Source: Pseudomonas sp. GD03919
Lineage (GTDB): Bacteria > Pseudomonadota > Gammaproteobacteria > Pseudomonadales > Pseudomonadaceae
Assembly (NCBI RefSeq): GCF_029814935.1
Contig: NZ_CP104582.1
Coordinates: 3,906,001 to 3,970,000 of the forward strand
DNA: 64,000 bases
Direction of reading: 5' to 3'
The translations under genes and the position numbers were made by a program. Positions within the stretch are counted from its first letter, which is position 1. Each line of letters begins with the position of its first letter. The notes under the pieces were generated by a model. The model was given only the letters and a program-made list of their open reading frames with translations, did no database searches and was not told where the DNA came from. Shown here piece by piece: positions 17,569 through 28,961 of this stretch.

Positions 17569-18504
17569 ATGGCCGCAAGCAGCCTGCTCGCCCTGATCGA
17601 CGATATCAGTACGGTACTCGATGACGTCGCCACCATGACCAAGGTCGCCGCGCGCAAGACGGCCGGCGTACTGGGCGATGACCTCGCGCTCAACGCCCAG
17701 CAGGTCACCGGGGTCAAGGCGGATCGCGAGCTGCCAGTGGTCTGGGCCGTGGCCAAGGGTTCGCTGGTGAACAAGGCGATCCTGGTGCCGGCCGCGCTGC
17801 TGATCAGCGCCGTGGCGCCCTGGCTGGTGGTGCCGCTGCTGATGCTCGGTGGCCTGTTTCTCTGCTACGAAGGCGCGGAAAAGCTGCTGCACAAGTTGCT
17901 GCATCGGCATGAGCCCGTGGAGCAGCAGGCGCGCCTGGAGGCGATTGCCGACCCTGCGATCGACCTGCTGGCATTCGAGCGCGAGAAGATTCGCGGCGCG
18001 GTGCGCACCGACTTCGTGCTGTCGGCCGAGATCATCGCCATCACCCTCGGTACCGTCGCCACCGCCAGTTTTATCAACCAGGTACTGGTGCTCAGCGGCA
18101 TCGCCCTGGTGATGACCGTCGGCGTCTATGGGCTGGTCGCCGGCATCGTCAAATTGGACGACGCCGGACTCTATCTCAGCCAGCGCGCCAGCTCCTTCGC
18201 CCAGGCCTGTGGGCGCGGCATCCTGCGCCTGGCCCCCTGGCTGATGAAGACGCTTTCGGTTGTGGGCACCGCAGCCATGTTCATGGTCGGCGGTGGCATC
18301 CTCAGCCACGGCCTGCCGCCTGTGGAAAGCAGCGTGCACCTGGCTGCCGAATGGGTGGCCGAGGATGCAGGCGCCCTGCTTTCGGCCCTGGTGCCGACAC
18401 TGCTCAACGCCCTGTTCGGCATCATCGCCGGATTGCTCAGCGTACCGCTGGTCAGCGCGGCGAGTGGCCTGTGGCGGGCGCTGCGCAAAACGCCGGGGCG
18501 TTAG
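17569..18504 (+). CDS. DUF808 family membrane protein (YedI-like)
   Basis: 311 residues. Opens with [25 protein letters not shown] and [19 protein letters not shown], the recognisable DUF808 N-terminus, followed by [12 protein letters not shown] and several long hydrophobic stretches (about residues 75-105, 150-190, 220-250, 270-300). An inner-membrane protein of unknown function. Own start ATG 17569 with GGAAG upstream, 65 bases after the LOG gene. No operon partner that would reveal a role. Confidence 0.88.
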   Translation: MAASSLLALIDDISTVLDDVATMTKVAARKTAGVLGDDLALNAQQVTGVKADRELPVVWAVAKGSLVNKAILVPAALLISAVAPWLVVPLLMLGGLFLCYEGAEKLLHKLLHRHEPVEQQARLEAIADPAIDLLAFEREKIRGAVRTDFVLSAEIIAITLGTVATASFINQVLVLSGIALVMTVGVYGLVAGIVKLDDAGLYLSQRASSFAQACGRGILRLAPWLMKTLSVVGTAAMFMVGGGILSHGLPPVESSVHLAAEWVAEDAGALLSALVPTLLNALFGIIAGLLSVPLVSAASGLWRALRKTPGR

Positions 18505-18890
18505 CCGCTCACTTTCTCAGCAGTTGCCTGCGCCCCTTGCGGGGCGCTGCCCGAAGCGACTTGCCCCAGGCTTATCCACAGCTTGCTCCACCGCTTTCGG
18601 GGATAACCTCTCAGCCCCCTATGCAGCGTCGGGCAGAGCATTGCCTGCTCACTCAAGCAATTTATTTCAAAGCATTTTCTCGCAACGCCACGAACATCTG
18701 GACAAAAGCTGCACAGCGCCTCGCCAAGCCCGCATGGCAGAGCCTCTGGCGGATCTTGCAGAGCTTCCCCACAGAACTATCCACAGCTTTTCTGGATAAC
18801 CGCCGTGGCGTTCGGTCGCACCCATGAGCAGCGGTAGCTGTGCGAACCTTCAATGGACCTGACCGGAAACTCAGAATCTGGAGACTTCAC
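18505..18890. other. 386-base gap before azurin with DnaA-box-like motifs
   Basis: No convincing gene. One perfect TTATCCACA lies at 18572-18580; near matches are CTATCCACA at 18777-18785 and, in the opposite sense, TCTGGATAA at 18791-18799. The azurin promoter should lie in the last 100 bases, but I see no clear -35/-10 pair or ANR box. Confidence 0.55.
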
Positions 18891-19343
18891 ATGATGTTGC
18901 GTAACGCTGCTCTAATCGCTCTGCTCGGCCTGGCCAGCACCCCGCTCCTTGCTGCCGAATGCTCGGTGGATGTCGAATCGACCGACCAGATGACCTTCAA
19001 CACCCAGGCCATCTCCGTCAGCAAGAGCTGCAAGACCTTCACCGTCAACCTCAAGCACACCGGCTCGTTGCCCAAGACCGCCATGGGCCACAACTGGGTA
19101 CTGAGCAAGACCGCCGACATGCCCGGCGTGGCCACTGACGGTATTCCCGCAGGCCCGGACGCCAGCTACGTAAAAGCCGGTGACGAGCGTGTAATCGCCT
19201 ATACCGACCTGATCGGTGGCGGCGAGAGCACCTCGGTCACCTTCGACGTCAGCAAGCTGGCTGCGGGCGAAGACTACAGCTTCTTCTGCTCCTTCCCCGG
19301 CCACTACTCGCTGATGAAAGGCAGCCTGACCCTGGTCGACTAA
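18891..19343 (+). CDS. azu: azurin precursor
   Basis: 150-residue precursor of the periplasmic blue copper protein, an electron carrier. Signal peptide residues 1-21, mature protein from AECSVDVES. All type-1 copper ligands are in register: mature His46 (precursor H67, MGHNWV), Cys112 (C133), His117 (H138) and Met121 (M142, in [14 protein letters not shown]). The Cys3-Cys26 disulfide pair is also present. ATG 18891 follows CTGGAG; an ATG one codon later is equally possible. Stands alone, followed by a 10-bp hairpin. Confidence 0.98.
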   Translation: MMLRNAALIALLGLASTPLLAAECSVDVESTDQMTFNTQAISVSKSCKTFTVNLKHTGSLPKTAMGHNWVLSKTADMPGVATDGIPAGPDASYVKAGDERVIAYTDLIGGGESTSVTFDVSKLAAGEDYSFFCSFPGHYSLMKGSLTLVD

Positions 19344-19358
19344 AAGACCCGCGATGAT

Positions 19359-19389
19359 CGTGGGAGAGGTGCCATGACGCTCTCCCACG
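19359..19389. terminator. hairpin between convergent azu and transglutaminase genes
   Basis: A perfect 10-bp stem, CGTGGGAGAG (19359-19368) with 19380-19389. It lies between the azu stop (19343) and the transglutaminase stop (19394) on opposite strands. Neither side has a strong T run; the minus side has TTTT about 15 bases on. Probably a weak bidirectional terminator. Confidence 0.5.
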
Positions 19390-19393
19390 CCTC

Positions 19394-20287
19394 CTACCCC
19401 AACGGCAGCACCGTGACCTGCACGTCCGGATCGTGACTGCCGCCCCCCAGGATCACCCCCCGCAGCGGCGACACATCGGAGAAATCCCGGCCCCAGGCCA
19501 GGGTGATGTGCTCCAGCGCCGGCCGTACGTTGTTGGTCGGGTCGAAATCCACCCAGCCCTGACGCGGGCAGTACAGCGAGATCCAGGCATGCGAGGCATC
19601 GGCGCCGATCAGCCGTGGTTGGCCGGGTGGCGGCTGGGTCAGCAGGTAGCCGCTGACATAGCGGGCCGCCAGGCCGCGCGAACGCAGGCAGGCAAGCATC
19701 AGATGGGCGAAGTCCTGGCAGACGCCGCGTTTTTCTTCCAGCACCTGCAGCAGTGGCGTGGCCACCTGAGTGGCGCCGGCATCGAAACTGAATTCCTCGA
19801 AAATCTTCTGCATCAGTGCCTGGCCGGCCTGCAGCAACGGGCGCCCAGAGGTGAAGCAGTCGTCAGCGAAGTCGGCGAAGACCTGCTTGAGGCGTACATA
19901 GGGTGACTCGAAGCGGTAACGTGCCGCTTCCAGCAATGCCGGCTCCATCGGCTTGCCGCTATAGCTGAGCGCCGCGCAGGCCGCCTCCCAATTCGGCGAA
20001 TCGTCGAGGTCGAGCGCAGGGCGCGCCAGCACCTCGACACGCAGCCGCGCACTGACACTGAGTTGCTCATGCGGACGCTCGAACACCAGGCGCGTCAGCG
20101 GGTTGCCGAACACGTCCAGACCGTCACGGCGCAGGCAGGGCTGTGGATCGATGCGCAGTTCCTGTTCGTGGCAGCGCTGCCAGGGGCATTCGCGCGGCCA
20201 CAGGTGCGCCAGTTGCTGGGCCAGGGAAACCGGCGCCGAATAGCGATAGTGAGTGTCGTGCAGAACTTGATAAAAGGCGCTGCTCAT
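19394..20287 (-). CDS. transglutaminase-like cysteine peptidase, short form
   Basis: 297 residues. Bacterial transglutaminase-like N-terminal domain (about 1-95) followed by the papain-like transglutaminase core. The Cys-His-Asp triad is visible: Cys in KRGVCQDFAH, His in GADASHAWISLY and Asp in WVDFDPTNN. Last gene of a three-gene operon; its start overlaps the ATP-grasp/alpha-E stop by four bases (ATGA). Comparative genomics (Iyer, Abhiman, Aravind and colleagues, on amidoligases) predicts that such proteins act with the linked ligase as peptidases on a synthesised amide-linked product; no biochemical proof is known to me. Confidence 0.9.
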   Translation of the reverse strand: MSSAFYQVLHDTHYRYSAPVSLAQQLAHLWPRECPWQRCHEQELRIDPQPCLRRDGLDVFGNPLTRLVFERPHEQLSVSARLRVEVLARPALDLDDSPNWEAACAALSYSGKPMEPALLEAARYRFESPYVRLKQVFADFADDCFTSGRPLLQAGQALMQKIFEEFSFDAGATQVATPLLQVLEEKRGVCQDFAHLMLACLRSRGLAARYVSGYLLTQPPPGQPRLIGADASHAWISLYCPRQGWVDFDPTNNVRPALEHITLAWGRDFSDVSPLRGVILGGGSHDPDVQVTVLPLG

Positions 20288-22770
20288 GAGGATTGCGTCC
20301 GGTGGCTGACATCGACATGAGCGAAGAAACGCAGGCCAAGATGATCGGATACCGCGCCGGCGGCCTCGCTGATGGCCACCAGCAGATCGGCCAGGCCTTC
20401 GAGCACCGCGCGGGTGCTGCCGGGGCCGAACAGCGGGTTTTCCAGACTGGCGAGGCTGAACGCGGCAAGCTGCTCCTCCAGATACGCCAGGTAGCGCTCG
20501 GCCGGCAGCTCGAAGCGCTCATTGAGCCCTTCCAGCGAACGCAGCAGGGTGCGCATCTGGAAGATCACGGCATGCGGGTTCTGCTCGTCCAGCAGCAGCA
20601 GGTCGAGCACCGGGATCAACTGCGCCGAAGCCAGGTAGCGGGTGCGGTAGGTGATGCTGCTGTTGCCCAGTTCCAGCAGCCACTCCAGCGCCGACTGATC
20701 GGTAGCCGAGCCGCTGCGCAGGAAGCCGGCGAAGCTGTCGCAGAGAAACTGCAGGCGCTCGATATAGCGGCCGAGCATGAGAAAGCGCCAGCCGTCATCG
20801 CGGGTCATGTCGTCGAGGGCGAAGCCCGACAGCGCCGCCAGCGACATCAGCAGGCGGTTGAGAAAATCCAGCAGTTCGCCGAAGTCCGCCGGCTGACCTT
20901 CTAGCAGTTGCGCCTCGCGCTGCAACTCCACCAGCGCCTGCCAGTTGGCCTGGGACAGCTTGCCACGCACGCTGCCGGCAGCCCATTGCAGACGCTGCAG
21001 ATTGGCCCGCAGGCTGGCCGGCCAGTCGCCGCCAAGCAATGCCTGCAGCAGGCGCGCCTCCAGTTCGCCCTCCTCCGGATCTGCCAGCAGGCCCAGGCTC
21101 TGCGCCAGCGCCAGGGCGCTCTGCAGGGCCTGTGGGTCATCGTCATCGTCGACGTAACGCGCCAGCATGATGCGCAGCAGGCGCGCATTGCCCTCGCAGC
21201 GCTCGGCGTAACGACCGAACCAGTACAGGTTCTCCACCACCCGCGAGGGCAGGAAGGGGTCACTGCGCACCAGGTCGGCGGTACCCAAGGTGCGTTGCGT
21301 CTGCCAGGGCTCCGCGCCGGCCTGCCGCGTGCCGAGCACCCAGGTGTCCTTGCTGGCGCCGCCACGCTGCATGGACACTACTTCGGCATCGGCCTCGGCG
21401 GCGACGCGGGTCAGGCCGCCGGGCATCACCCGGTAGCCATCGGCACTGGCCACGGCGAACACGCGCATGCCGATGGCGCGCGGCTGAAGACCGCTACCGT
21501 CCCACACCGGCGCCTGCGACAGCTTGGCCCGCGCCTGGGCCACGTAGGCGTAGGGACGCAGCTTGAGGCGCGCGGCCAGCTTGGCGCGCTGCGCTTCGTC
21601 CAGATCGCGGCCGAACACTGGCGTGAAGCTCTGCGAGGGGAACGCCGGGCGCACCAGCAGCTCATCGAGCTTGTCCAGCGCCTCGTCCAGCACCGGCGGC
21701 TCGCCGCACCACCAGCTGGCGATGGACGGCAGCAGCAGCTCTTCGCCGAGCAGGTGCTCGCTGATCGCAGGCAGGAAACCCGGCAGACCGGGCGACTCCA
21801 GCACGCCGCTGCCCAGGGCATTGGCCACCAGCACGCGGCCGCGGCGCACCGCCTCGAGCAGGCCGGGCACGCCAAGGGCCGAGTCGGTGCGCAGCTCCAG
21901 CGGGTCGCAGTAGTCGTCGTCGAGGCGGCGCAACACCGCATGCACGCGGCGCAGGCCGGCCAGGGTCTTGAGGTAGAGGGTGGCATCGCGCACGGTCAGG
22001 TCGCTGCCTTCGACCAGCGGATAGCCGAGCTGGCGCGCCAGGTACAGGTGCTCGAAGTAGCTTTCGTTGAAGCGCCCCGGCGTCAGCAGCACCACCAGCG
22101 GCGTCTCGCCGCCGCTCGGCGCCTGGCGTGCCAGGGTGTCCTGCAGGGTACGGAAGAAACTGGCCAGGTACTGCACGCGCAGGTCGCGGTACAGCTCGGG
22201 GAAGGCCCGCGAGACGATCTGCCGGTTCTCCAGCGCATAGCCGGCCCCGGAGGGCGCCTGAGTACGGTCGGCGGTGACCCACCAGCGCCCGTCCGGCGCG
22301 CGGGCCAGGTCCACGGCATACAGGTGCAGCCAGGTACCGCCCGGCGCCTGCATGCCCTGGCACGGCCAGAGGAAGTTGTTGTGGCCGAACACCAGTTCGG
22401 TGGGCAGCATGCCTTCTGCGATCAGCTTCTGCGGGCCATACAGATCGGCCAGCACGCGGTTGAGCAGGGTCGCGCGCTGCGCCACGCCGGCGGCGATCTG
22501 CTGCCACTCGTCAGCCGGTATCAGGTTGGGCAGCAGGTCCAGTTCCCACGGGCGGTCGGCGCCGTCGGGGTCGGCGTAGACGTTGTAGGTAACGCCGTTT
22601 TCCTGGATTTGCCGCGCCAGCATGGCCTCGCGCTGCGCCAGGTGCTCCGGGCGGCTGCGTGCCAGTTGTTCATAAAGGCGGCGCCAGTGCGGGCGCACGT
22701 TGCCCTTGGCATCGAGCAGTTCGTGGTAGGCGCCGTTGGGCGGCGGGTAATCGGCTAGCAGGTCGTGCAT
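20284..22770 (-). CDS. circularly permuted ATP-grasp ligase fused to alpha-E domain
   Basis: 828 residues. The N-terminal half is the circularly permuted ATP-grasp type 2 domain (DUF404/DUF407), with GHNNFLWPCQGM, the VTADRTQAPSGAGYALENR nucleotide region, TPGRFNESYFEHLYLAR and LGSGVLESPGLPGFLP. The C-terminal third, from about VVENLYWFGRYAERCEGNARL, is the helical alpha-E domain (DUF403). Elsewhere these are often separate genes; here they are fused. ATG 22770 is preferred because the upstream extension would translate an inverted repeat. Predicted to form amide or peptide bonds with ATP; product unknown. Confidence 0.9.
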   Translation of the reverse strand: MHDLLADYPPPNGAYHELLDAKGNVRPHWRRLYEQLARSRPEHLAQREAMLARQIQENGVTYNVYADPDGADRPWELDLLPNLIPADEWQQIAAGVAQRATLLNRVLADLYGPQKLIAEGMLPTELVFGHNNFLWPCQGMQAPGGTWLHLYAVDLARAPDGRWWVTADRTQAPSGAGYALENRQIVSRAFPELYRDLRVQYLASFFRTLQDTLARQAPSGGETPLVVLLTPGRFNESYFEHLYLARQLGYPLVEGSDLTVRDATLYLKTLAGLRRVHAVLRRLDDDYCDPLELRTDSALGVPGLLEAVRRGRVLVANALGSGVLESPGLPGFLPAISEHLLGEELLLPSIASWWCGEPPVLDEALDKLDELLVRPAFPSQSFTPVFGRDLDEAQRAKLAARLKLRPYAYVAQARAKLSQAPVWDGSGLQPRAIGMRVFAVASADGYRVMPGGLTRVAAEADAEVVSMQRGGASKDTWVLGTRQAGAEPWQTQRTLGTADLVRSDPFLPSRVVENLYWFGRYAERCEGNARLLRIMLARYVDDDDDPQALQSALALAQSLGLLADPEEGELEARLLQALLGGDWPASLRANLQRLQWAAGSVRGKLSQANWQALVELQREAQLLEGQPADFGELLDFLNRLLMSLAALSGFALDDMTRDDGWRFLMLGRYIERLQFLCDSFAGFLRSGSATDQSALEWLLELGNSSITYRTRYLASAQLIPVLDLLLLDEQNPHAVIFQMRTLLRSLEGLNERFELPAERYLAYLEEQLAAFSLASLENPLFGPGSTRAVLEGLADLLVAISEAAGAVSDHLGLRFFAHVDVSHRTQSS

Positions 22771-22803
22771 GGCAGGCTCGAAAAGGTTTGATGCAAGACG
22801 TTC

Positions 22804-22875
22804 CCTGTAGGAGCCCGCTTGCGGGCGATCCGATGCAATCATAAAAAGCATCGCCCGCAAGCGGGCTCCTACAGG
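22804..22875. repeat. long inverted repeat inside the ligase operon, TGTAGGAGCCCGCTTGC family
   Basis: Arms of 25 bases (22804-22828 and 22851-22875) are perfect reverse complements with a 22-base loop. It lies between the two large genes of the operon and would make a very stable mRNA hairpin. It differs from the GTAGCCCGG and GTAGGGTGGGC families elsewhere in the window. Confidence 0.88.
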
Positions 22876-22883
22876 TTGCTCAA

Positions 22884-25800
22884 TCAGACGCGACGCAGAT
22901 CCAGGGTCATCGGCAGTTCATTATTGTCTATCGGCTGCATGACGGGGCGCTTGCCCGGACTGTGGCCCAGGCGGAAGAAACGCGCCAGTCGCCGGCTCTC
23001 GGCCTCGTAGGCGTTGACCGGCAGGCTGTCGTAGTTGCGACCGCCCGGATGCGCCACATGATACTGGCAACCGCCCAGCGAGCGCTGCATCCAGGTGTCG
23101 ATGAGGTCGAACACCAGCGGCGCGTGCACGCCGATGGTCGGTTGCAGGCAACTGGCCGGCTGCCAGGCACGAAAACGCACGCCACCGACGAACTCGCCGA
23201 CCTTGCCGGTCGGCCGCATCGGCACCGGCACACCGTTGCAGGTCAGCACGTAGCGATCCGCCGCCATGCCCGCCACCTTCACCTGCATGCGCTCCAGCGA
23301 CGAGTCGACGTAGCGCACCGTGCCGCCGACGGCGCCCTCCTCGCCCAGTACGTGCCAGGGCTCCAGCGCCTGGCGCAGCTCCAGGTCGATACCCTTGACC
23401 GCGAAGTCGCCGGCCTTGGGAAAACGGAACTCCAGGTGCGGGGCGAACCACTCGGCGCGCAGCGGATAGCCGAAGCTGCCCAACTCCTGCAGCACATCGG
23501 CGAAATCCTGCTCGACGAAATGCGGCAGCAGGTAGCGGTCATGCAGTTCGGTACCCCAGCGCACCAGCTTCGCCGGGTGGTAGGGCTCCTGCCAGAAACG
23601 GGCAATCAGCGCGCGCAGCAGCAGTTGCTGGGCCAGACTCATCTGCGCGTGCGGCGGCATCTCGAAGGCGCGCAGTTCGAGCAGGCCGAGGCGACCGCTG
23701 GCCGAGTCCGGCGAGTACAGCTTGTCGATGCAGAACTCGGCGCGATGGGTGTTGCCGGTGACATCCACCAGCAGGTTGCGCAGCAGGCGGTCGACCAGCC
23801 AGGGCGGGCAGTCGCGGCCCGGCTCGGGCATCTGCGCGAAGGCGATCTCCAACTCATACAAGGCATCGTTGCGCGCCTCATCCACACGCGGAGCCTGCGA
23901 GGTCGGGCCGATAAACAGACCGCTGAACAGGTAGGACAGCGACGGGTGGTTGTGCCAATAGCTGATCAGGCTGCGCAACAGATCGGGGCGACGCAGGAAG
24001 GGCGAATCGCTCGGTGTCGCGCCGCCAAGGACGAAGTGGTTGCCGCCGCCGGTGCCGGTGTGGCGGCCGTCGACCATGAATTTCTCGCTGGATAGACGCG
24101 ACTGGCGCGCCGCCTCGTAGAGGAACTCGCAGCGCTCAACCAGTTCTTCCCAACTCGCCGACGGGTGGATATTCACCTCGATCACGCCCGGATCGGGGGT
24201 AACGCGGAAGTACTGCAGGCGCGGGTCGAGTGGCGGCTCGTAGCCCTCCATCAGCACCGGGCAGTTCAACTCGGCTGCCACCGCCTCGATGGCCGCGACC
24301 AGCTGCAGATAGTCCTCCAAGTGCGCCAGCGGCGGCATGAACAGGTACAGCCGGCCCTCGCGCGGCTCGGCGCACAGCGCGGTACGCACGATACCGGCCG
24401 CCGACTGGCCGCTGGCCGGGCGCGCACTCTGCACGTTGGCACTGGCACCGCGCCAGACCCCGCGCAACTGCCGCTGGATCTGCGCCGGGCTGGGCAACGG
24501 CGGCAGCGCCTGACTGGGGTCGACCGGATTGATGTAGGGATAATCGGCCTGGCTGACCCAGGGCAGCGAATCCAACGGCAGGCGGTAGCCCAGTGGCGAG
24601 TCGCCTGGCAGCAGGCGGCAATGCTCGTCGCGCAGGAACCAGCGCCCGCTCTGCCAACCCTCGCCCACCACTTGGCGCGCCAGCGGCAGGACATGGCCGA
24701 CGACGTTATCCAGGCCCTGATCGAACACCTTGCGCAGGCGCTCGCGCTCCAGCGGGTCGCTCAAGCGCGGATCGTCCGGGGTGACGTTGTCCGGCAGCTT
24801 GCGCTCGCGCCACAGGTAGTAGAACCAGTCTTCATAGGCCGGGAAGACGTTGCCGCCATCCACACCCAAACGCTCGGCCAGGGCGGCGAGGAAGCGCTCG
24901 GCGGTTGCGGCGGTGGCGCCATAGCCGCGCTTCTCGTCGGCCAGCAGTTTCGGCTCATGCCACAACGGCTCACCGTCACGGCGCCAGAAGCAATTGAGCG
25001 ACCAGCGCGGCAATTGCTCGCCCGGGTACCACTTGCCCTGGCCGAAGTGCACCAGCGCGTTGGGCGCGTAGTGATCGCGCAAGCGGTAGAACAGATCAGC
25101 GGCCAGACGGCGCTTGTTCGGGCCGAGGGCGGCGGTGTTCCATTCGTCATCATCGGGGTAGTCGAGGGCAACGAAGGTCGGCTCGCCGCCCATGGTCAGG
25201 CGGACGTCATGTTTCTGCAGATCCTCGTCGATCTGCCGCCCCAGCGTCTGGATCGCCTGCCACTGCGCCTCGCTGTACGGCTTGGTGACGCGTGGCGCCT
25301 CCCATATGCGCTCGACGCTCATCAGGTGCTCGAACGCCACCTCGCACTCGTCCAGCCCGCCAGTGATCGGCGCCGCCGAGGACGGCTCCGGGCTGCAGGC
25401 CAGCGGAATATGGCCTTCACCGGCGAACAGGCCCGAGGTGGGATCGAGGCCGATCCAGCCGGCGCCGGGCAGGTACACCTCGCACCAGGCGTGCAGGTCG
25501 GTGAAATCCTGTTCGGTGCCGCTGGGGCCGTCGAGGGATTTGACGTCGGCGGTGAGCTGGATCAGGTAGCCGGAGACGAAACGCGCCGCCAGCCCCAGGT
25601 GGCGCAGCAGCTGCACCAGCAGCCAGGCCGAATCGCGGCAGGAGCCGGACGCCTTGTCCAGGCTCTCCTCGGGCGTCTGCACACCCGGCTCCATGCGGAT
25701 CAGGTAACGGATATCGGTAGACAGGCGTTGATTCAGCGCCACCAGGAAATCGATGCTGGGCACCGGCTCGCGGGAAATGCCGGCCAGGTACTTGGCGAAC

Positions 25801-26177
25801 AGCGGCGTGGCCGGCAGCTTGACCAGATAAGGCGCCAGCTCGCGCTGCTCGCCCTCGGTGTAGGCGAAGGGAATGCGCTCGGCATAGGGTTCGAGGAAGA
25901 AGTCGAAGGGGTTGAACACCGCCATCTCGGCGACCAGGTCCACCTCGACCTTGAACTCGCGAGTCTTCTCGGGAAACACCAGGCGCGCCAGGTAGTTGCC
26001 CTGCGGGTCCTGCTGCCAGTTGATGAAGTGCTGGCCCGGTTCGACCTTCAGCGCGTAGGAAAGGATACGCGTGCGGCTATGCGGAGCCGGGCGCAGACGC
26101 ACGACCTGCGGCCCGAGGTTGACCGCGCGGTCGTAGCGGTAGTGGGTGACATGGTGCAGCGCGACATGAATCGACAC
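22884..26177 (-). CDS. transglutaminase-like protein fused to putative amidoligase DUF2126
   Basis: 1097 residues, the first gene of the operon. Residues about 1-290 are a transglutaminase-like peptidase with N-terminal beta domain and a triad: Cys in SGSCRDSAWLLVQL, His in FTDLHAWCEVY, Asp in WIGLDPTSG. The remainder is DUF2126, listed as a putative amidoligase: RLTMGGEPTFVALD, HFGQGKWYPGEQLPRWSL, HTGTGGGNHFVLGG, VIEVNIHPSASWEEL and LGLLELRAFEMPPH. A peptidase and a ligase on one chain, next to a second ligase and a second peptidase, imply assembly and trimming of an amide-linked product. Full length for the family. Confidence 0.9.
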   Translation of the reverse strand: MSIHVALHHVTHYRYDRAVNLGPQVVRLRPAPHSRTRILSYALKVEPGQHFINWQQDPQGNYLARLVFPEKTREFKVEVDLVAEMAVFNPFDFFLEPYAERIPFAYTEGEQRELAPYLVKLPATPLFAKYLAGISREPVPSIDFLVALNQRLSTDIRYLIRMEPGVQTPEESLDKASGSCRDSAWLLVQLLRHLGLAARFVSGYLIQLTADVKSLDGPSGTEQDFTDLHAWCEVYLPGAGWIGLDPTSGLFAGEGHIPLACSPEPSSAAPITGGLDECEVAFEHLMSVERIWEAPRVTKPYSEAQWQAIQTLGRQIDEDLQKHDVRLTMGGEPTFVALDYPDDDEWNTAALGPNKRRLAADLFYRLRDHYAPNALVHFGQGKWYPGEQLPRWSLNCFWRRDGEPLWHEPKLLADEKRGYGATAATAERFLAALAERLGVDGGNVFPAYEDWFYYLWRERKLPDNVTPDDPRLSDPLERERLRKVFDQGLDNVVGHVLPLARQVVGEGWQSGRWFLRDEHCRLLPGDSPLGYRLPLDSLPWVSQADYPYINPVDPSQALPPLPSPAQIQRQLRGVWRGASANVQSARPASGQSAAGIVRTALCAEPREGRLYLFMPPLAHLEDYLQLVAAIEAVAAELNCPVLMEGYEPPLDPRLQYFRVTPDPGVIEVNIHPSASWEELVERCEFLYEAARQSRLSSEKFMVDGRHTGTGGGNHFVLGGATPSDSPFLRRPDLLRSLISYWHNHPSLSYLFSGLFIGPTSQAPRVDEARNDALYELEIAFAQMPEPGRDCPPWLVDRLLRNLLVDVTGNTHRAEFCIDKLYSPDSASGRLGLLELRAFEMPPHAQMSLAQQLLLRALIARFWQEPYHPAKLVRWGTELHDRYLLPHFVEQDFADVLQELGSFGYPLRAEWFAPHLEFRFPKAGDFAVKGIDLELRQALEPWHVLGEEGAVGGTVRYVDSSLERMQVKVAGMAADRYVLTCNGVPVPMRPTGKVGEFVGGVRFRAWQPASCLQPTIGVHAPLVFDLIDTWMQRSLGGCQYHVAHPGGRNYDSLPVNAYEAESRRLARFFRLGHSPGKRPVMQPIDNNELPMTLDLRRV

Positions 26178-26381
26178 GGCGGCCTCCTGCTAGCCTGGAC
26201 GATACCCTGTGCAGCGCAAGACTTATGCCAGGGCCGCAACACCGTTTTCCAAGGGTGAGCATTGAGGCAAGCCCTATAGCAGTGCGTAACCCGCACCAGC
26301 CTCGAATGAATGCACAGCAATGGCGCAGAGCACAACTGACAGCAGCGGCACTCTAACTCATTCGACCATGCAAACAGCATT

Positions 26382-26402
26382 ACGCCAGCTCGAAGCTGGC
26401 GT
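26382..26402 (-). terminator. hairpin after ygiQ
   Basis: ACGCCAGCT-TCG-AGCTGGCGT on the minus strand, a 9-bp perfect stem 5 bases past the ygiQ stop. The T run that should follow is weak (AATGCTGTTTG), so efficiency is uncertain. Confidence 0.5.
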
Positions 26403-26407
26403 CATGT

Positions 26408-28687
<2,280 letters not shown>

Positions 28688-28961
28688 AATTTTTGATCAG
28701 CGGGCTATCACGAGGGGCGCGGATGATAGCACAAAAATTGACCAAACCAGACTATCGCGCTGGGTTTAATGAGCCGCGCAAGCCACGAAAAAATGGGCGC
28801 CGCTCCCTCCCACGCAGGGCTAGCCAAGATGCCATCCAGATAACAAGAAGGATGAAAGTAGCCGCCATGGCTGAGTAGTAGCCTAATGCCATATTTGTTT
28901 ACGTCGGATAACAATCCTGAGCATATACTCAGAAAATCGGCCAGCTGTTTTCGGGAAACCC

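Noticed and set aside
20908..22758. A 616-codon open frame on the plus strand opposite the ATP-grasp gene
   Set aside because: Composition is Gln/Arg/His-rich with no recognisable motif; it is the antisense shadow of a GC-rich gene. The opposite strand has clear family motifs.
24165..26258. A 697-codon open frame on the plus strand opposite the TGase-DUF2126 gene
   Set aside because: Same reason: no motif or ribosome binding site, and it mirrors the codon pattern of the real gene.
28693..28878. A 61-codon frame between ygiQ and the DISM-GGDEF gene
   Set aside because: No binding site, no motif, and unusual amino-acid content. It lies in what should be the promoter region for the two divergent genes.
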